Positions 1 to 10,800 of a stretch of DNA of 64,000 nucleotides are shown in pieces; within the stretch, counting starts at the first letter, position 1, and each line of letters starts with the position of its first letter. Both the position numbers and the translations under genes were made by a program. Source of the DNA: Alphaproteobacteria bacterium (lineage in GTDB: Bacteria > Pseudomonadota > Alphaproteobacteria > CACIAM-22H2); NCBI GenBank assembly GCA_016124335.1, contig WGNX01000004.1, forward strand, positions 62,001-126,000. Reading direction: 5' to 3'. The notes under the pieces were generated by a model. The model saw nothing but the letters and a program-made list of their open reading frames with translations, searched no databases and was not told the origin of the DNA.

Positions 1-857
1 TTCGCGGCGATCACGTGCATCAGCGGGCCGCCCTGGAGACCGGGGAAGACCGATGAATTGATCTTCTTGCCCAGATCCTCGTCCATCGAAAGGATCATGC
101 CGCCGCGCGGACCGCGCAACGTCTTGTGCGTGGTCGTCGTCACGACATGGGCATGCGGCAGCGGATTGGGATAGGCGCCGCCGGCAACCAGACCGGCATA
201 GTGGGCCATATCGACCATGAGGTAGGCGCCGATCTTGTCGGCGATCGCGCGGAAGCGCGCGAAGTCGATGTGCCGCGAATAGGCCGAACCGCCCGCGATG
301 ATGAGCTTGGGCCGCGCTTCGAGCGCCTTGGCCTCCATCGCTTCGTAGTCAATGAGCTGGTTGTCGGCGCGAACGCCGTACGAGACAGGCTTGAACCATT
401 TGCCCGACTGGTTGGCGGGCGAGCCGTGCGTCAGGTGCCCGCCCTCGGCCAGCGACATGCCCATGAACGTGTCGCCGGGCTGGAGCAGCGCGAAAAAGAC
501 GGCCTGGTTTGCCTGGGCGCCCGAATGCGGCTGGACATTCGCGAAATTGCAGCCGAACAGCTTCTTGGCGCGCGCGATCGCAAGCGCTTCCGCCTCGTCC
601 ACGAATTCGCACCCGCCATAATATCGGCGCCCCGGATAGCCCTCGGCGTATTTGTTCGTCAGGACCGACCCTTGCGCCTCCAGCACAGCGCGGCTGACGA
701 TGTTCTCGGAAGCGATCAGTTCAATCTGTTCCTGCTGGCGGCCAAGTTCGCGGTCGATCGCGGCGCGAAGTTCGGGATCGGCATCCTTGAGATGCGTTCC
801 AAAAAACCGCTGGGCAAAATCGGATTCGGCGATGCGGGCAGGTTCGGCAGGCGACAT
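1..857 (-). CDS. glyA: serine hydroxymethyltransferase, C-terminus cut by window edge
   Basis: Converts serine and tetrahydrofolate to glycine and 5,10-methylene-THF in the cytosol, using PLP. About 285 residues are visible. The IASENIVS motif lies near residues 48-55, the [15 protein letters not shown] substrate/PLP loop at 68-82, and the [14 protein letters not shown] segment carries the Schiff-base lysine at Lys245. The ATG at 857 follows an AGAGGATA ribosome site. The rest of the gene (about 140 residues in the family) lies left of base 1. It starts 33 bases after the rpiB stop on the same strand, and rpiB-glyA is a usual alphaproteobacterial operon. Identity is certain; only the missing end is unknown. 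Confidence 0.96.
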   Translation of the reverse strand, partial: MSPAEPARIAESDFAQRFFGTHLKDADPELRAAIDRELGRQQEQIELIASENIVSRAVLEAQGSVLTNKYAEGYPGRRYYGGCEFVDEAEALAIARAKKLFGCNFANVQPHSGAQANQAVFFALLQPGDTFMGMSLAEGGHLTHGSPANQSGKWFKPVSYGVRADNQLIDYEAMEAKALEARPKLIIAGGSAYSRHIDFARFRAIADKIGAYLMVDMAHYAGLVAGGAYPNPLPHAHVVTTTTHKTLRGPRGGMILSMDEDLGKKINSSVFPGLQGGPLMHVIAA

Positions 858-890
858 AGTCTCGATATCCTCTAATCGTTCAGGAACGCA

Positions 891-1322
891 TCAGCCAAGC
901 TTGGCGACACGGGGCACGTGGCGGCCCCCGTCGAACTCGGTCGACAGGAAAACCTTGAGGCATGCGCGCGCGACTTCAGGGCCGATGACACGGGCGCCAA
1001 GTGCGAGCACGTTCGCATCGTTGTGCTGGCGACTGAGCCGTGCGGTCGTTTCGTCGTGGCACAAGGCCGCACGGACATGGCGATGCCGGTTTGCGGCGAT
1101 CGAAATCCCGATCCCTGTGCCGCAGATGAGGATGCCGCGCGTCGCGCGGCCGTCCTTCAGGGCTGTGGCAAGCCGGTCGGCAAAATCCGGATAGTCGACG
1201 CTATCTGTGGAATTCGTACCGAGATCGACCACGGGTATGCCTGCCGCGGTCAAGTCCTTGACCAGCAACGCTTTGAGTTCGACGCCACCATGATCGGCGG
1301 CAAGGGCAACGGGCTCCGACAT
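891..1322 (-). CDS. rpiB: ribose-5-phosphate isomerase B
   Basis: Interconverts ribose-5-phosphate and ribulose-5-phosphate in the pentose phosphate pathway. It has 143 residues, the normal length for the RpiB/LacAB family. The AADHGG start motif places His11 where the family has its phosphate-binding/ring-opening residue. GILICGTGIG holds the catalytic Cys67, and LSRQHNDANVLALGAR holds His100 and the ADN-type loop. The open frame extends far upstream in antisense-like sequence, but the ATG at 1322 starts exactly where RpiB proteins start. It is upstream of glyA on the same strand, probably one transcript. Confidence 0.95.
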   Translation of the reverse strand: MSEPVALAADHGGVELKALLVKDLTAAGIPVVDLGTNSTDSVDYPDFADRLATALKDGRATRGILICGTGIGISIAANRHRHVRAALCHDETTARLSRQHNDANVLALGARVIGPEVARACLKVFLSTEFDGGRHVPRVAKLG

Positions 1323-1402
1323 CTTGGCGCGGACGCTACCATATCTCGTCTTGGCGCCACAATTGGCCCCCAAGGCGTTGCGATTTTTGCCTTTTCGGGC
1401 TT

Positions 1403-1630
1403 CTAGGCCGAGCCGTTGTCCCGGCGGCGCAATGCGGCATCGAGTTTGCGACGCGCATTGGCCGACAGCAATGCCTCGTTCGCACTCGCCGGGCCGACGA
1501 TCGAGACCTCGACGCCGGTCTCGGCGTCGATGGCGGTGACTTTGACGAATGCGCCAATCCGATGAAATTCGAACAACGTCTCGCGCGGCATGACATCTTG
1601 CAACGATAGGGTCCAGTCTCCTGCATTCAA
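1403..1630 (-). CDS. small conserved alphaproteobacterial protein, DUF6898-like
   Basis: A 75-residue acidic/mixed protein with no signal peptide or membrane segment. Its core (ETLFEFHRIGAFVKVTAIDA, then EVSIVGPASANEALL and ARRKLDAALRR) resembles a small protein family conserved in alphaproteobacteria and, from memory, now called DUF6898. The family name needs a profile search. The function is not known. It lies 80 bases upstream of rpiB on the same strand and may be the first gene of the rpiB-glyA transcript. A later ATG (MPRETLF, residue 14) is a possible alternative start that would leave the conserved core whole. Confidence 0.65.
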   Translation of the reverse strand: MNAGDWTLSLQDVMPRETLFEFHRIGAFVKVTAIDAETGVEVSIVGPASANEALLSANARRKLDAALRRRDNGSA

Positions 1631-1679
1631 GCACGGCCCGTGCCTTGCCGCCTCGATATTTTAGGTCTAAAGTAAATTG

Positions 1680-2141
1680 ATGGAAGCGGCGCCATTCACG
1701 GTCGAGCAGCAGATCCGTTTCAGTCACACGGACCCCGCAGGGATCGTCTACTTCCCCAACTATTTCGATTTCTGCAACGGCGTCATGGAAGACTGGTATA
1801 CGCGCGCGCTCGGCATCGACTATGCGCGCCTTATATTCGTCGAGCGTCATGCCACGCCGATCGTCCATGCCGAATGCGATTTTTTTGCGCCGTCCAAAAT
1901 GGGGGACCGGCTTTCGCTCACGCTCATTCTCCGGAAAGTCGGGCGAACATCGATCGACATTTCCATTCATGGTCACGCGAAAGGTGTGCTGCGGCTGGAA
2001 GCGAAAATCGTGACCGTGTACATGAATCTCGATACGCAGAAGCCGGAAGACGTACCCGCCGGAATGCGCGCTCGCTTCGATGTCTACCAGAATGCCTGCG
2101 CGGGATGGGTACCGCCCGCCCGCCCCGGAGCCGCCGCATGA
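1680..2141 (+). CDS. 4-hydroxybenzoyl-CoA thioesterase family (hotdog) protein
   Basis: Probable acyl-CoA thioesterase of the hotdog fold, 153 residues. The motif [16 protein letters not shown] near residues 16-31 carries the aspartate that 4-hydroxybenzoyl-CoA/YbgC-type thioesterases use for catalysis. The rest ([24 protein letters not shown]) matches the family pattern of a charged strand after the helix. A TTG lies directly before the ATG at 1680; the ATG is chosen. Its stop overlaps the ridA start (ATGA), and gcdH follows, which suggests acyl-CoA turnover in amino-acid or aromatic degradation. The exact acyl substrate cannot be read from sequence. Confidence 0.85.
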   Translation: MEAAPFTVEQQIRFSHTDPAGIVYFPNYFDFCNGVMEDWYTRALGIDYARLIFVERHATPIVHAECDFFAPSKMGDRLSLTLILRKVGRTSIDISIHGHAKGVLRLEAKIVTVYMNLDTQKPEDVPAGMRARFDVYQNACAGWVPPARPGAAA

Positions 2142-2536
2142 ACCGCGCCCTGTTGCCCGAAGGATGGGATGCGCCGAAAGGCTATGCCAACGGCATCGCC
2201 GCGCGCGGCACCCAGATTTTCATTGCCGGCCAGATCGGCTGGAACCCGGCAACGTCGACATTCGAAAGCGACGATTTCGTCGCACAGACGCGCCAGGCGC
2301 TCGCCAATATCGTTGCCGTGCTGCGCGCGGGCGGCGCGGCGCCCGAGCATGTCGTGCGGCTCACGTGGTTCGTCGTCGACAAGGCAGAATATGCAAACCG
2401 CCTGCGCGAAATCGGCGGCGCCTATCGCGAGACGATGGGACGGAACTTTCCCGCGATGACTTTGGTCGAAGTGAAATCGCTGCTCGAACCGCGCGCGCGC
2501 GTCGAGATCGAGGCGACGGCCGTCATCCCGGATTGA
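2138..2536 (+). CDS. RidA family (YjgF/UK114) protein
   Basis: A 132-residue RidA-fold protein. RidA proteins hydrolyse reactive enamine/imine intermediates made by PLP enzymes. The C-terminal strand [13 protein letters not shown] contains the arginine that binds the substrate carboxylate in true RidA, and [11 protein letters not shown] matches the N-terminal family segment. The start codon overlaps the upstream thioesterase stop by four bases, so the two are translationally coupled. The neighbours (thioesterase and acyl-CoA dehydrogenase) suggest a catabolic subgroup rather than the housekeeping RidA. Subgroup and substrate are not determined. Confidence 0.88.
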   Translation: MNRALLPEGWDAPKGYANGIAARGTQIFIAGQIGWNPATSTFESDDFVAQTRQALANIVAVLRAGGAAPEHVVRLTWFVVDKAEYANRLREIGGAYRETMGRNFPAMTLVEVKSLLEPRARVEIEATAVIPD

Positions 2537-2601
2537 GCCCTCGCCTTCGCGGCTCGGCCGCCTATAATCCCTGTCAAATCCCATACCGAACGGAAAACAC
2601 C

Positions 2602-3798
2602 ATGAGCAATCTCGCCACGTCCGCCGCCAAGGCCGAATTCAACTGGGACGATCCGTTCCTGATGGACGCCGACCTTTCAGAAGACGAGCGCATGATCCGC
2701 GACGCCGCGCGCGATTTCTGCGAGGGCAAACTCATGCCGCGCATCCAGAAGGCGTTCCGCGAAGAGAAGAGCGATCCGGATATCTTCCGCGAATTCGGCG
2801 AGATGGGTTTTCTCGGCTCGACGATCGAGGGCTATGGCTGCGCCGGCACGTCGTACGTTGCCTACGGCCTCATCGCGCGCGAAGTCGAGCGCATCGACAG
2901 CGGGTACCGCTCGATGATGAGCGTGCAGTCCTCGCTCGTCATGCATCCGATCCACGCATACGGCAGCGAGGCGCAGCGCCAGAAATACCTCCCGAAGCTC
3001 GCCAAGGGCGAGTGGATCGGCTGCTTCGGGCTTACCGAACCCGACTACGGCTCGGACCCCGGCGGCATGGTGACCCGTGCCAAGAAGACCAAGGACGGCT
3101 ACGTCCTCAACGGCGCGAAGATGTGGATCTCCAACGCGCCGATCGCAGATGTCTTCGTCGTTTGGGCAAAGGACGACGCAGGCGACATCCGCGGGTTCGT
3201 TCTCGAGAAAGGCACGAAAGGACTGTCGACCCCGAAGATCGAGGGCAAGTTCTCGCTGCGCGCATCGATCACCGGCGAGATCGTTCTCGATGACGTCCAC
3301 GTTGGCGATGACGCGCTATTGCCGAATGTGAAGGGACTCAAGGGGCCGTTCGGCTGCCTCAACCGCGCACGCTTCGGCATCGCCTGGGGGGCCTTGGGTG
3401 CCGCCGAATTCTGCTGGCATGCGGCCCGGCGCTACACGCTCGAGCGCAAGATGTTCGGCCGCCCGCTCGCGGCAAATCAGCTCGTTCAGAAGAAGCTCGC
3501 CGACATGCAGACCGAAATCTGGATCGGCCTGAATGCGTGCCTTACGGCCGGACGCTTGATGGATCAGGGCCGCCTCGCACCGGAAACGATCAGCCTCATC
3601 AAGCGAAACAGCTGCGGCAAGGCGCTGGATGTAGCACGTGCCGCGCGCGACATGCACGGCGGCAACGGAATCATGGACGAGTATCACGTCATCCGCCATA
3701 TGATGAACCTCGAGACCGTGAACACCTACGAGGGCACGCACGACATACACGCGCTGATCCTCGGCCGCGCGCAGACGGGCATCCAGGCGTTCTTCTGA
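2602..3798 (+). CDS. gcdH: glutaryl-CoA dehydrogenase
   Basis: FAD-dependent acyl-CoA dehydrogenase, 398 residues, that oxidises and decarboxylates glutaryl-CoA to crotonyl-CoA in lysine, tryptophan and aromatic catabolism. The order is typical: helical N-domain, ACFGLTEP-like FAD segment ([16 protein letters not shown]), middle beta domain, and the C-terminal helical domain with [19 protein letters not shown]. The catalytic base is Glu377 in [17 protein letters not shown], and the [13 protein letters not shown] arginine is the one that binds the glutaryl carboxylate in GCDH. The protein matches GCDH better than general short-chain dehydrogenases. It lies 65 bases after ridA on the same strand; electron acceptor ETF is elsewhere. 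Confidence 0.93.
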   Translation: MSNLATSAAKAEFNWDDPFLMDADLSEDERMIRDAARDFCEGKLMPRIQKAFREEKSDPDIFREFGEMGFLGSTIEGYGCAGTSYVAYGLIAREVERIDSGYRSMMSVQSSLVMHPIHAYGSEAQRQKYLPKLAKGEWIGCFGLTEPDYGSDPGGMVTRAKKTKDGYVLNGAKMWISNAPIADVFVVWAKDDAGDIRGFVLEKGTKGLSTPKIEGKFSLRASITGEIVLDDVHVGDDALLPNVKGLKGPFGCLNRARFGIAWGALGAAEFCWHAARRYTLERKMFGRPLAANQLVQKKLADMQTEIWIGLNACLTAGRLMDQGRLAPETISLIKRNSCGKALDVARAARDMHGGNGIMDEYHVIRHMMNLETVNTYEGTHDIHALILGRAQTGIQAFF

Positions 3799-3851
3799 CG
3801 CCACGCTCCGCCGCGGCCGGGCATCGGCCTGTCGCGGCGGCAAGTGGAACG

Positions 3852-5063
3852 ATGGATGCAAATTCGACGACGCGCGAAATAGCTCCGGGCGAGACCAATC
3901 CGTATCTGTTCGTGCTGCATGTGGCGGCCGCTTCTCCGGATACGCCATGCGCCGACATCCAGCGCCGATTCCTCGCCGATCCCGGGTTGACGTCGATTCC
4001 GGTCTGCGACGCGACGCGACCGGTCGGGCTCGTCGACCGATTCCAGTTCCTGAGCCGCTTCGCAAACGGCTTCGGGCAGGCGATGTACGCGAACAAGCCC
4101 GTCTCGCTGCTGATGGATCACAAGCCCATCGTCGTGGAACGCGCGGACACGGTGGGCGCCATCAAGTCGCGCCTGTCGAGCGAACTGACCGATGCCGGCG
4201 TGCGCGGCTTCATCGTCGCCGAACGCGGGCGATATGTCGGCATCGGCTCGGTGCTGGGGCTTTTGCGCGCAAGCCTGCGCGAAAGCGAAGCGATGAACGG
4301 CCGGCTCGCCGAAGCGCTCGCGCAGTCCGAAAGCGAAGGCCAGCTCAAGTCGAAATTCCTCGCCAACCTGAGCCACGAGTTCCGCACGCCGCTCAATGCG
4401 ATCATCGGATTCTCGGACATAATGGCCAGGGAAATCTCCGGGCCGCTCAACGGCCCGTACCGGGACTATGTGAACGACATACTGGCAAGCGGCCAGCACC
4501 TGCTGAGCGTGATCAACGACCTCCTCGATCTCGCAAAAATTGAATCGGGGGATATCCGCCCCTCGCCCGAGCCGGTCGATGCCGCCGACGCGATCGACGT
4601 CGCGCTGAAGCTGGTCGTGGACGATGCCGCGAAGGCGGCGTTGATCGTGGAGAGCGAAATCGAACCTGGCCTGCGGCCGATTGCGGCCGATCCGCTGCAC
4701 GTGCGCCAGATCCTGTTGAACCTGCTGTCGAACGCGATCAAGTTCACGCCGCGCGGAAAGGTCGCCATCGCCGCGCGCGCTGCCGGCGAACGGATCGCGA
4801 TCGTCGTGTCCGATACGGGCATCGGCATGACGACGAAAGAGATCCAGATTGCGCTGCGCCCGTTCGGACAGGTCGCAAGCCACCTGACGCGCACGCACGA
4901 AGGACCGGGGCTTGGCCTGCCGCTCGTCAAGGCGCTGACGACCGGCAACGGCGCCACGTTTGAAATCGAGAGCGAGCCCGGGCGCGGCACGAAGGTGACG
5001 ATCGCGTTCCCGACCGTCGGCGAGAATTCAACGCCGTCGACCGCGCGCGGCGGCATCGGCTAA
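3852..5063 (+). CDS. sensor histidine kinase with N-terminal CBS-pair-like domain
   Basis: A soluble 403-residue histidine kinase without membrane segments. Residues about 20-140 look like a pair of CBS motifs (TSIPVCDATRPVGLVDRF and GVRGFIVAERGRYVGIGSV), which in other proteins bind adenine nucleotides. A short coiled linker follows, then HisKA with His175 in SHEFRTPLNAIIGFSD. The HATPase domain shows NLLSNAIKFTPRG, DTGIGM and GPGLGLPLVKAL. No response regulator is nearby. The gene ends 12 bases before lrgA, and lrgA-lrgB overlap, so all three are likely one operon. Input could be energy or nucleotide state; that is inference from the CBS domain. Confidence 0.88.
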   Translation: MDANSTTREIAPGETNPYLFVLHVAAASPDTPCADIQRRFLADPGLTSIPVCDATRPVGLVDRFQFLSRFANGFGQAMYANKPVSLLMDHKPIVVERADTVGAIKSRLSSELTDAGVRGFIVAERGRYVGIGSVLGLLRASLRESEAMNGRLAEALAQSESEGQLKSKFLANLSHEFRTPLNAIIGFSDIMAREISGPLNGPYRDYVNDILASGQHLLSVINDLLDLAKIESGDIRPSPEPVDAADAIDVALKLVVDDAAKAALIVESEIEPGLRPIAADPLHVRQILLNLLSNAIKFTPRGKVAIAARAAGERIAIVVSDTGIGMTTKEIQIALRPFGQVASHLTRTHEGPGLGLPLVKALTTGNGATFEIESEPGRGTKVTIAFPTVGENSTPSTARGGIG

Positions 5064-5075
5064 CATTCCGCGCCG

Positions 5076-5414
5076 ATGCTCCCGGCGCTCACGACACTTC
5101 TGGTCTGCCAGGCTCTTGGCGAAGCGATCGTCCGCCTCGCGGGCCTACCGGTGCCTGGCCCCGTGCTTGGCATGCTGATCCTGTTCGTCTGGCTGGTGCG
5201 CCGGGGCGAAGTGCCCGAGCCGCTTGCGCGCACGAGCGCCGGCCTGCTCGAGAACCTGTCGCTGCTGTTCGTGCCCGCCGGTACGGGCGTCGTTCTCTAT
5301 CTCGACCTCATCGCATCGGAATGGACGGCGATCGTCGCCGCCCTCGTCGTCTCGACGATCGCGACGATCCTCGTCACGGCCTTCGTGATGAGCCGTCTGG
5401 GTCCGCGCGGATGA
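5076..5414 (+). CDS. lrgA: CidA/LrgA family holin-like membrane protein
   Basis: A 112-residue membrane protein with four hydrophobic segments and the family signature GLPVPGPVLGMLILFVWL near residues 23-41 and ENLSLLFVPAGTGVV near 60-74. LrgA/CidA proteins are holin-like partners of LrgB/CidB; roles proposed for the family are control of murein hydrolases, cell death and, more recently, pyruvate or other metabolite transport. It lies between the histidine kinase (12-base gap) and lrgB (ATGA overlap). Which of the family roles applies here is not visible. Confidence 0.88.
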   Translation: MLPALTTLLVCQALGEAIVRLAGLPVPGPVLGMLILFVWLVRRGEVPEPLARTSAGLLENLSLLFVPAGTGVVLYLDLIASEWTAIVAALVVSTIATILVTAFVMSRLGPRG

Positions 5415-6130
5415 AGGACGAGCTGTTCCAGCTCTGGGTCTATCTGTCGGCGACGCCGCTTGCGGGCCTCACGGCGACACTCGTCGCTTACCAGATCGGC
5501 ACGGCGATCTACCGGCGCAGCGCCAGCAACCCGATCGCGAACCCGGTGCTGATCGCGGTCGTCCTTCTCTCGCTCCTGCTCTGGACGACCGGCACGCCCT
5601 ATCGCGTCTATTTCGAGGGTGCGCAGTTCGTCCACTTCCTGCTGGGCCCGGCGACGGTGGCGCTCGCCGTGCCGCTCTACCGGCATTTCGCGACAATCCG
5701 GAAATCGGCCTTCGCGATCGCGGTTTCGATCCTGGCGGGCTCGCTGACGGCGATCCTCACATCGGTCGGTACCGCGTGGCTGCTGGGCGCATCCAAGCAG
5801 ACGCTGCTGAGCCTTGCGCCCAAGTCGGTGACGACGCCGGTGGCAATGGGGATCGCCGAACTGATCGGCGGGCTGCCGTCGCTGACGGCGGCCCTCGTGA
5901 TCCTGACCGGCATCCTCGGCGCGATCCTCGCGACGTGGACGCTGAACGCGGCGGGGATCAAGGACTGGCGCGCACGCGGGCTGGGCGTGGGCGTGGCCGC
6001 GCACGGGATCGGCACGGCGCGCGCGTTTCAGGTGAACGAGCTTGCAGGCGCGTTCGCGAGCCTCGCGATGGGGCTCAACGCGCTTGCGACCGCGATCCTC
6101 GTGCCGCTGCTTATTCGGCTGCTGTGGTGA
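5411..6130 (+). CDS. lrgB: LrgB/CidB family membrane protein
   Basis: A 239-residue multi-pass inner-membrane protein. It shows the LrgB pattern NPIANPVLIAVVLL, FLLGPATVALAVPLYRH, SLAPKSVTTPVAMGIAELIGG and GVAAHGIGTARAFQ. The start overlaps the lrgA stop by four bases. The last 20 bases overlap, tail to tail, with the end of the convergent MarR gene. As a pair LrgA/LrgB are thought to form a channel or transporter in the membrane. Co-transcription with a histidine kinase recalls LytS-controlled lrgAB in Firmicutes, but the kinase here is a different type. Confidence 0.9.
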   Translation: MKDELFQLWVYLSATPLAGLTATLVAYQIGTAIYRRSASNPIANPVLIAVVLLSLLLWTTGTPYRVYFEGAQFVHFLLGPATVALAVPLYRHFATIRKSAFAIAVSILAGSLTAILTSVGTAWLLGASKQTLLSLAPKSVTTPVAMGIAELIGGLPSLTAALVILTGILGAILATWTLNAAGIKDWRARGLGVGVAAHGIGTARAFQVNELAGAFASLAMGLNALATAILVPLLIRLLW

Positions 6131-6599
6131 CCTGCGGGGCGTAGCCGCCCTGCCCGATGGCGCCGACCCAGAACTGCTCCATGCGGCGCAGCGTCTGCTC
6201 GAGATTGGCGAGATCCTGCGGCTTCACGGTCGTGCGCGTCAGCTCCTCGGCGTGGCGTTCGAACACCTTGTCGAGAAGCCCGTGCAGCTTGAGGCCGGAA
6301 GGCGTGAGCTTCACGCGCACCGAACGGCGGTCGTGCGGGCTGCGCGCCTGCGAGATGTACTCGTTGTCGATGAGTTTCTTCAGATTGTACGAGACGTTCG
6401 AACCCAGATAATAGCCGCGCTGGGTAAGTTCGCCGACCGTCAGCTCGTCCGGGCCGATATTGTACAGAATTAACGCCTGGACGTTGTTGATGTCGCGGAT
6501 ACCCATGCGGTCGAGTTCTAGCTTCACGACCTCGAGGAACTGGCGGTGAAGCCGTTCGACGAGAGAAACCGATTCCAAATAGTCTTTTTTCATCGACAT
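6111..6599 (-). CDS. MarR-family transcriptional regulator, LdtR-like
   Basis: A 162-residue winged-helix regulator. The wHTH covers roughly residues 35-110, with ELTVGELTQRGYYLGSNVSYNLKKLIDN as the recognition region and RSPHDRRSVRVKLTPSG as the wing. The sequence resembles LdtR of rhizobia and Liberibacter, which in those bacteria controls an L,D-transpeptidase and osmotic tolerance. A second ATG two codons in (6593) is an alternative start. Its last 20 bases overlap lrgB. A TTAA-N7-TTAG pair lies 55-69 bases upstream of the start and may be a CtrA-type site. Whether this MarR protein controls lrgAB is unknown. Confidence 0.82.
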   Translation of the reverse strand: MSMKKDYLESVSLVERLHRQFLEVVKLELDRMGIRDINNVQALILYNIGPDELTVGELTQRGYYLGSNVSYNLKKLIDNEYISQARSPHDRRSVRVKLTPSGLKLHGLLDKVFERHAEELTRTTVKPQDLANLEQTLRRMEQFWVGAIGQGGYAPQVTTAAE

Positions 6600-6653
6600 G
6601 TTTGTCGACCCCGCAGATACCCGGACACTTTTAGCAAAATACGCGAAAAACGG

Positions 6654-6664
6654 TTAATAAAACA

Positions 6665-6668
<4 letters not shown>
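6654..6668 (-). promoter_or_regulatory. CtrA-like box upstream of the ldtR-like gene
   Basis: TTAA, seven bases, then TTAG: seven of the eight defined bases of the CtrA consensus TTAA-N7-TTAA. It sits in an A+T-rich spot between the mmsB stop and the MarR-family start. It overlaps the mmsB stop codon, so part of its sequence is constrained by that. Functional only if CtrA binding is shown. Confidence 0.3.
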
Positions 6669-9722
<3,054 letters not shown>

Positions 9723-9794
9723 AACAGGCGACGTAACCTGTTTAAGTTCCTGATCTGAAACGCAGGTAACGTCAAATACGTTTTCCGGTGACAA

Positions 9795-9825
9795 GGTTAC
9801 CGGGTAGCCTGTTTTATTATTATTT
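9795..9825 (+). terminator. probable rho-independent terminator after hemB
   Basis: A six-pair stem (GGTTAC/GTAGCC, one G-U pair) with loop CGG is followed directly by TGTTTTATTATTATTT. It begins 72 bases after the hemB stop. The stem is short, so strength is uncertain. Confidence 0.45.
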
Positions 9826-9842
9826 CCAATATATTGGCATGC

Positions 9843-9859
9843 GTCACGGGAACCGTGAC
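9843..9859. promoter_or_regulatory. perfect 7-bp inverted repeat, operator-like
   Basis: GTCACGG, three bases, CCGTGAC. It stands in the A+T-rich gap between hemB and the convergent rhomboid gene, where no gene start is near, so its role is unclear. It could be a regulator site for an unrecognised small RNA or simply a hairpin. Confidence 0.3.
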
Positions 9860-9969
9860 CGTCAAGATTGCGTCGCCTGTTGATTTTTCGGCAGAGGAAA
9901 CTTTCTTTCATATAAGGAATATAATCTATTCATGTCGGCAAGGCAACGTCCGATCACCCCCTCGGCTTG

Positions 9970-10063
9970 GTCGTGGATGCCCGGGTCAAGCCCGGGCAAG
10001 ACGCCACTTGGAAAAACCGCCACCGGAAAACCGTCATGCCCGGCAAAGCCAGGCATCCACGAC
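9970..10063. repeat. REP-like palindromic intergenic element
   Basis: Outer arms GTCGTGGATGCC and GGCATCCACGAC are exact inverted copies. Inside, GCCCGGGTCAAGCCCGGGCAAGACG on the left faces CGTCATGCCCGGCAAAGCCAGGC on the right, giving a long imperfect hairpin with a roughly 20-base central loop. This pattern (GTGGATGCCCGGGTCAAGCCCGGGCATGACG) is a dispersed repeat I recall in many alphaproteobacterial genomes. I see one copy in this window. It ends 5 bases before the rhomboid stop, and the 9723-10067 gap that holds it has no gene. Confidence 0.7.
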
Positions 10064-10067
10064 TTCG

Positions 10068-10772
10068 TCACCCCCACGGCCCCGATCGGTTGCGGCCGGC
10101 GAAAAACGCCACGTCGCGGCGCTTGAAGACCGGCACGAGGACGAGCCCGGCGACGAACCCGCCCACATGCGCCCACCACGCCACCCCGCCCTCGCCGGGT
10201 TCGGCGATGAGGCCGTTGGCGACCTGCACGACGATCCAGAAGCCCAGCACGAACCACGCCGGCAGCCACGCGAAGCGGAAGAACGCGAAGCTGTAGACGA
10301 AGGCGCGCGGGTGCAGCAGCAGATAGGCCGCAAGCACGCCCGAAATCGCGCCCGACGCGCCGATCATCGGCAGCTGGGATTCGAAATCGGCCGCGGCCTG
10401 CGCGAATGCCGCCGCAAGCCCGCACAGCAGATAGAACAGCACGAAGCGCACGCGTCCCATCGCGTCTTCGACATTGTTCCCGAACGTCCAAAGGTAAAGC
10501 ATGTTGCCGGCCACGTGCATGAACCCGCCATGCAGGAACATCGCGGTGAACGGCGTCAGCCACGGGTCGGGGGTGGCGATGTCCGGCGGCAGTTCGGCGG
10601 CCCCCGCGATCACCGCCGGGATCATGCCGAAGCCGAGCACGAAATAGGTTCCGGCCAGATCGTCGAGCGTGGCCTGATAGGCATAGACCGCGAGATTCGC
10701 GACGACGAGAAAAGCGGTCAGGATTGCAAAGCGCGTCGTCGGATTGTCGTCGTGCAACGGAACGAGGATCAC
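10068..10772 (-). CDS. rhomboid family intramembrane serine protease
   Basis: A 234-residue polytopic membrane protease with six hydrophobic segments. The catalytic dyad is visible: Ser140 in MIGASGAISG and His202 in WWAHVGGFVAG. The HGGFMHVAGNMLYLW segment in TM2 supplies His86 and Asn90 for the oxyanion hole. Rhomboids cut substrates inside the membrane; the substrate here is unknown. The gene is 28 bases upstream of nothing on its own strand except the repeat, and follows the alpha/beta hydrolase? It in fact begins downstream of that gene: hydrolase stop at 10801, rhomboid ATG at 10772, same strand, so the two probably share a transcript. Confidence 0.93.
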   Translation of the reverse strand: MILVPLHDDNPTTRFAILTAFLVVANLAVYAYQATLDDLAGTYFVLGFGMIPAVIAGAAELPPDIATPDPWLTPFTAMFLHGGFMHVAGNMLYLWTFGNNVEDAMGRVRFVLFYLLCGLAAAFAQAAADFESQLPMIGASGAISGVLAAYLLLHPRAFVYSFAFFRFAWLPAWFVLGFWIVVQVANGLIAEPGEGGVAWWAHVGGFVAGLVLVPVFKRRDVAFFAGRNRSGPWG

Positions 10773-10800
10773 GGTCCCGCCCCTTCGCGCGCGGCAGCGC

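Noticed and set aside
126-875. Long plus-strand open frame over glyA
   Set aside because: It is the antisense of glyA on the minus strand; the protein resembles nothing and the minus-strand frame has all SHMT motifs. Such antisense frames are common across the window because of third-position G+C.
1323-1402. Glycine riboswitch upstream of rpiB-glyA
   Set aside because: The gap is only 80 bases and shows no tandem aptamer-like conserved GGAGA/core segments.
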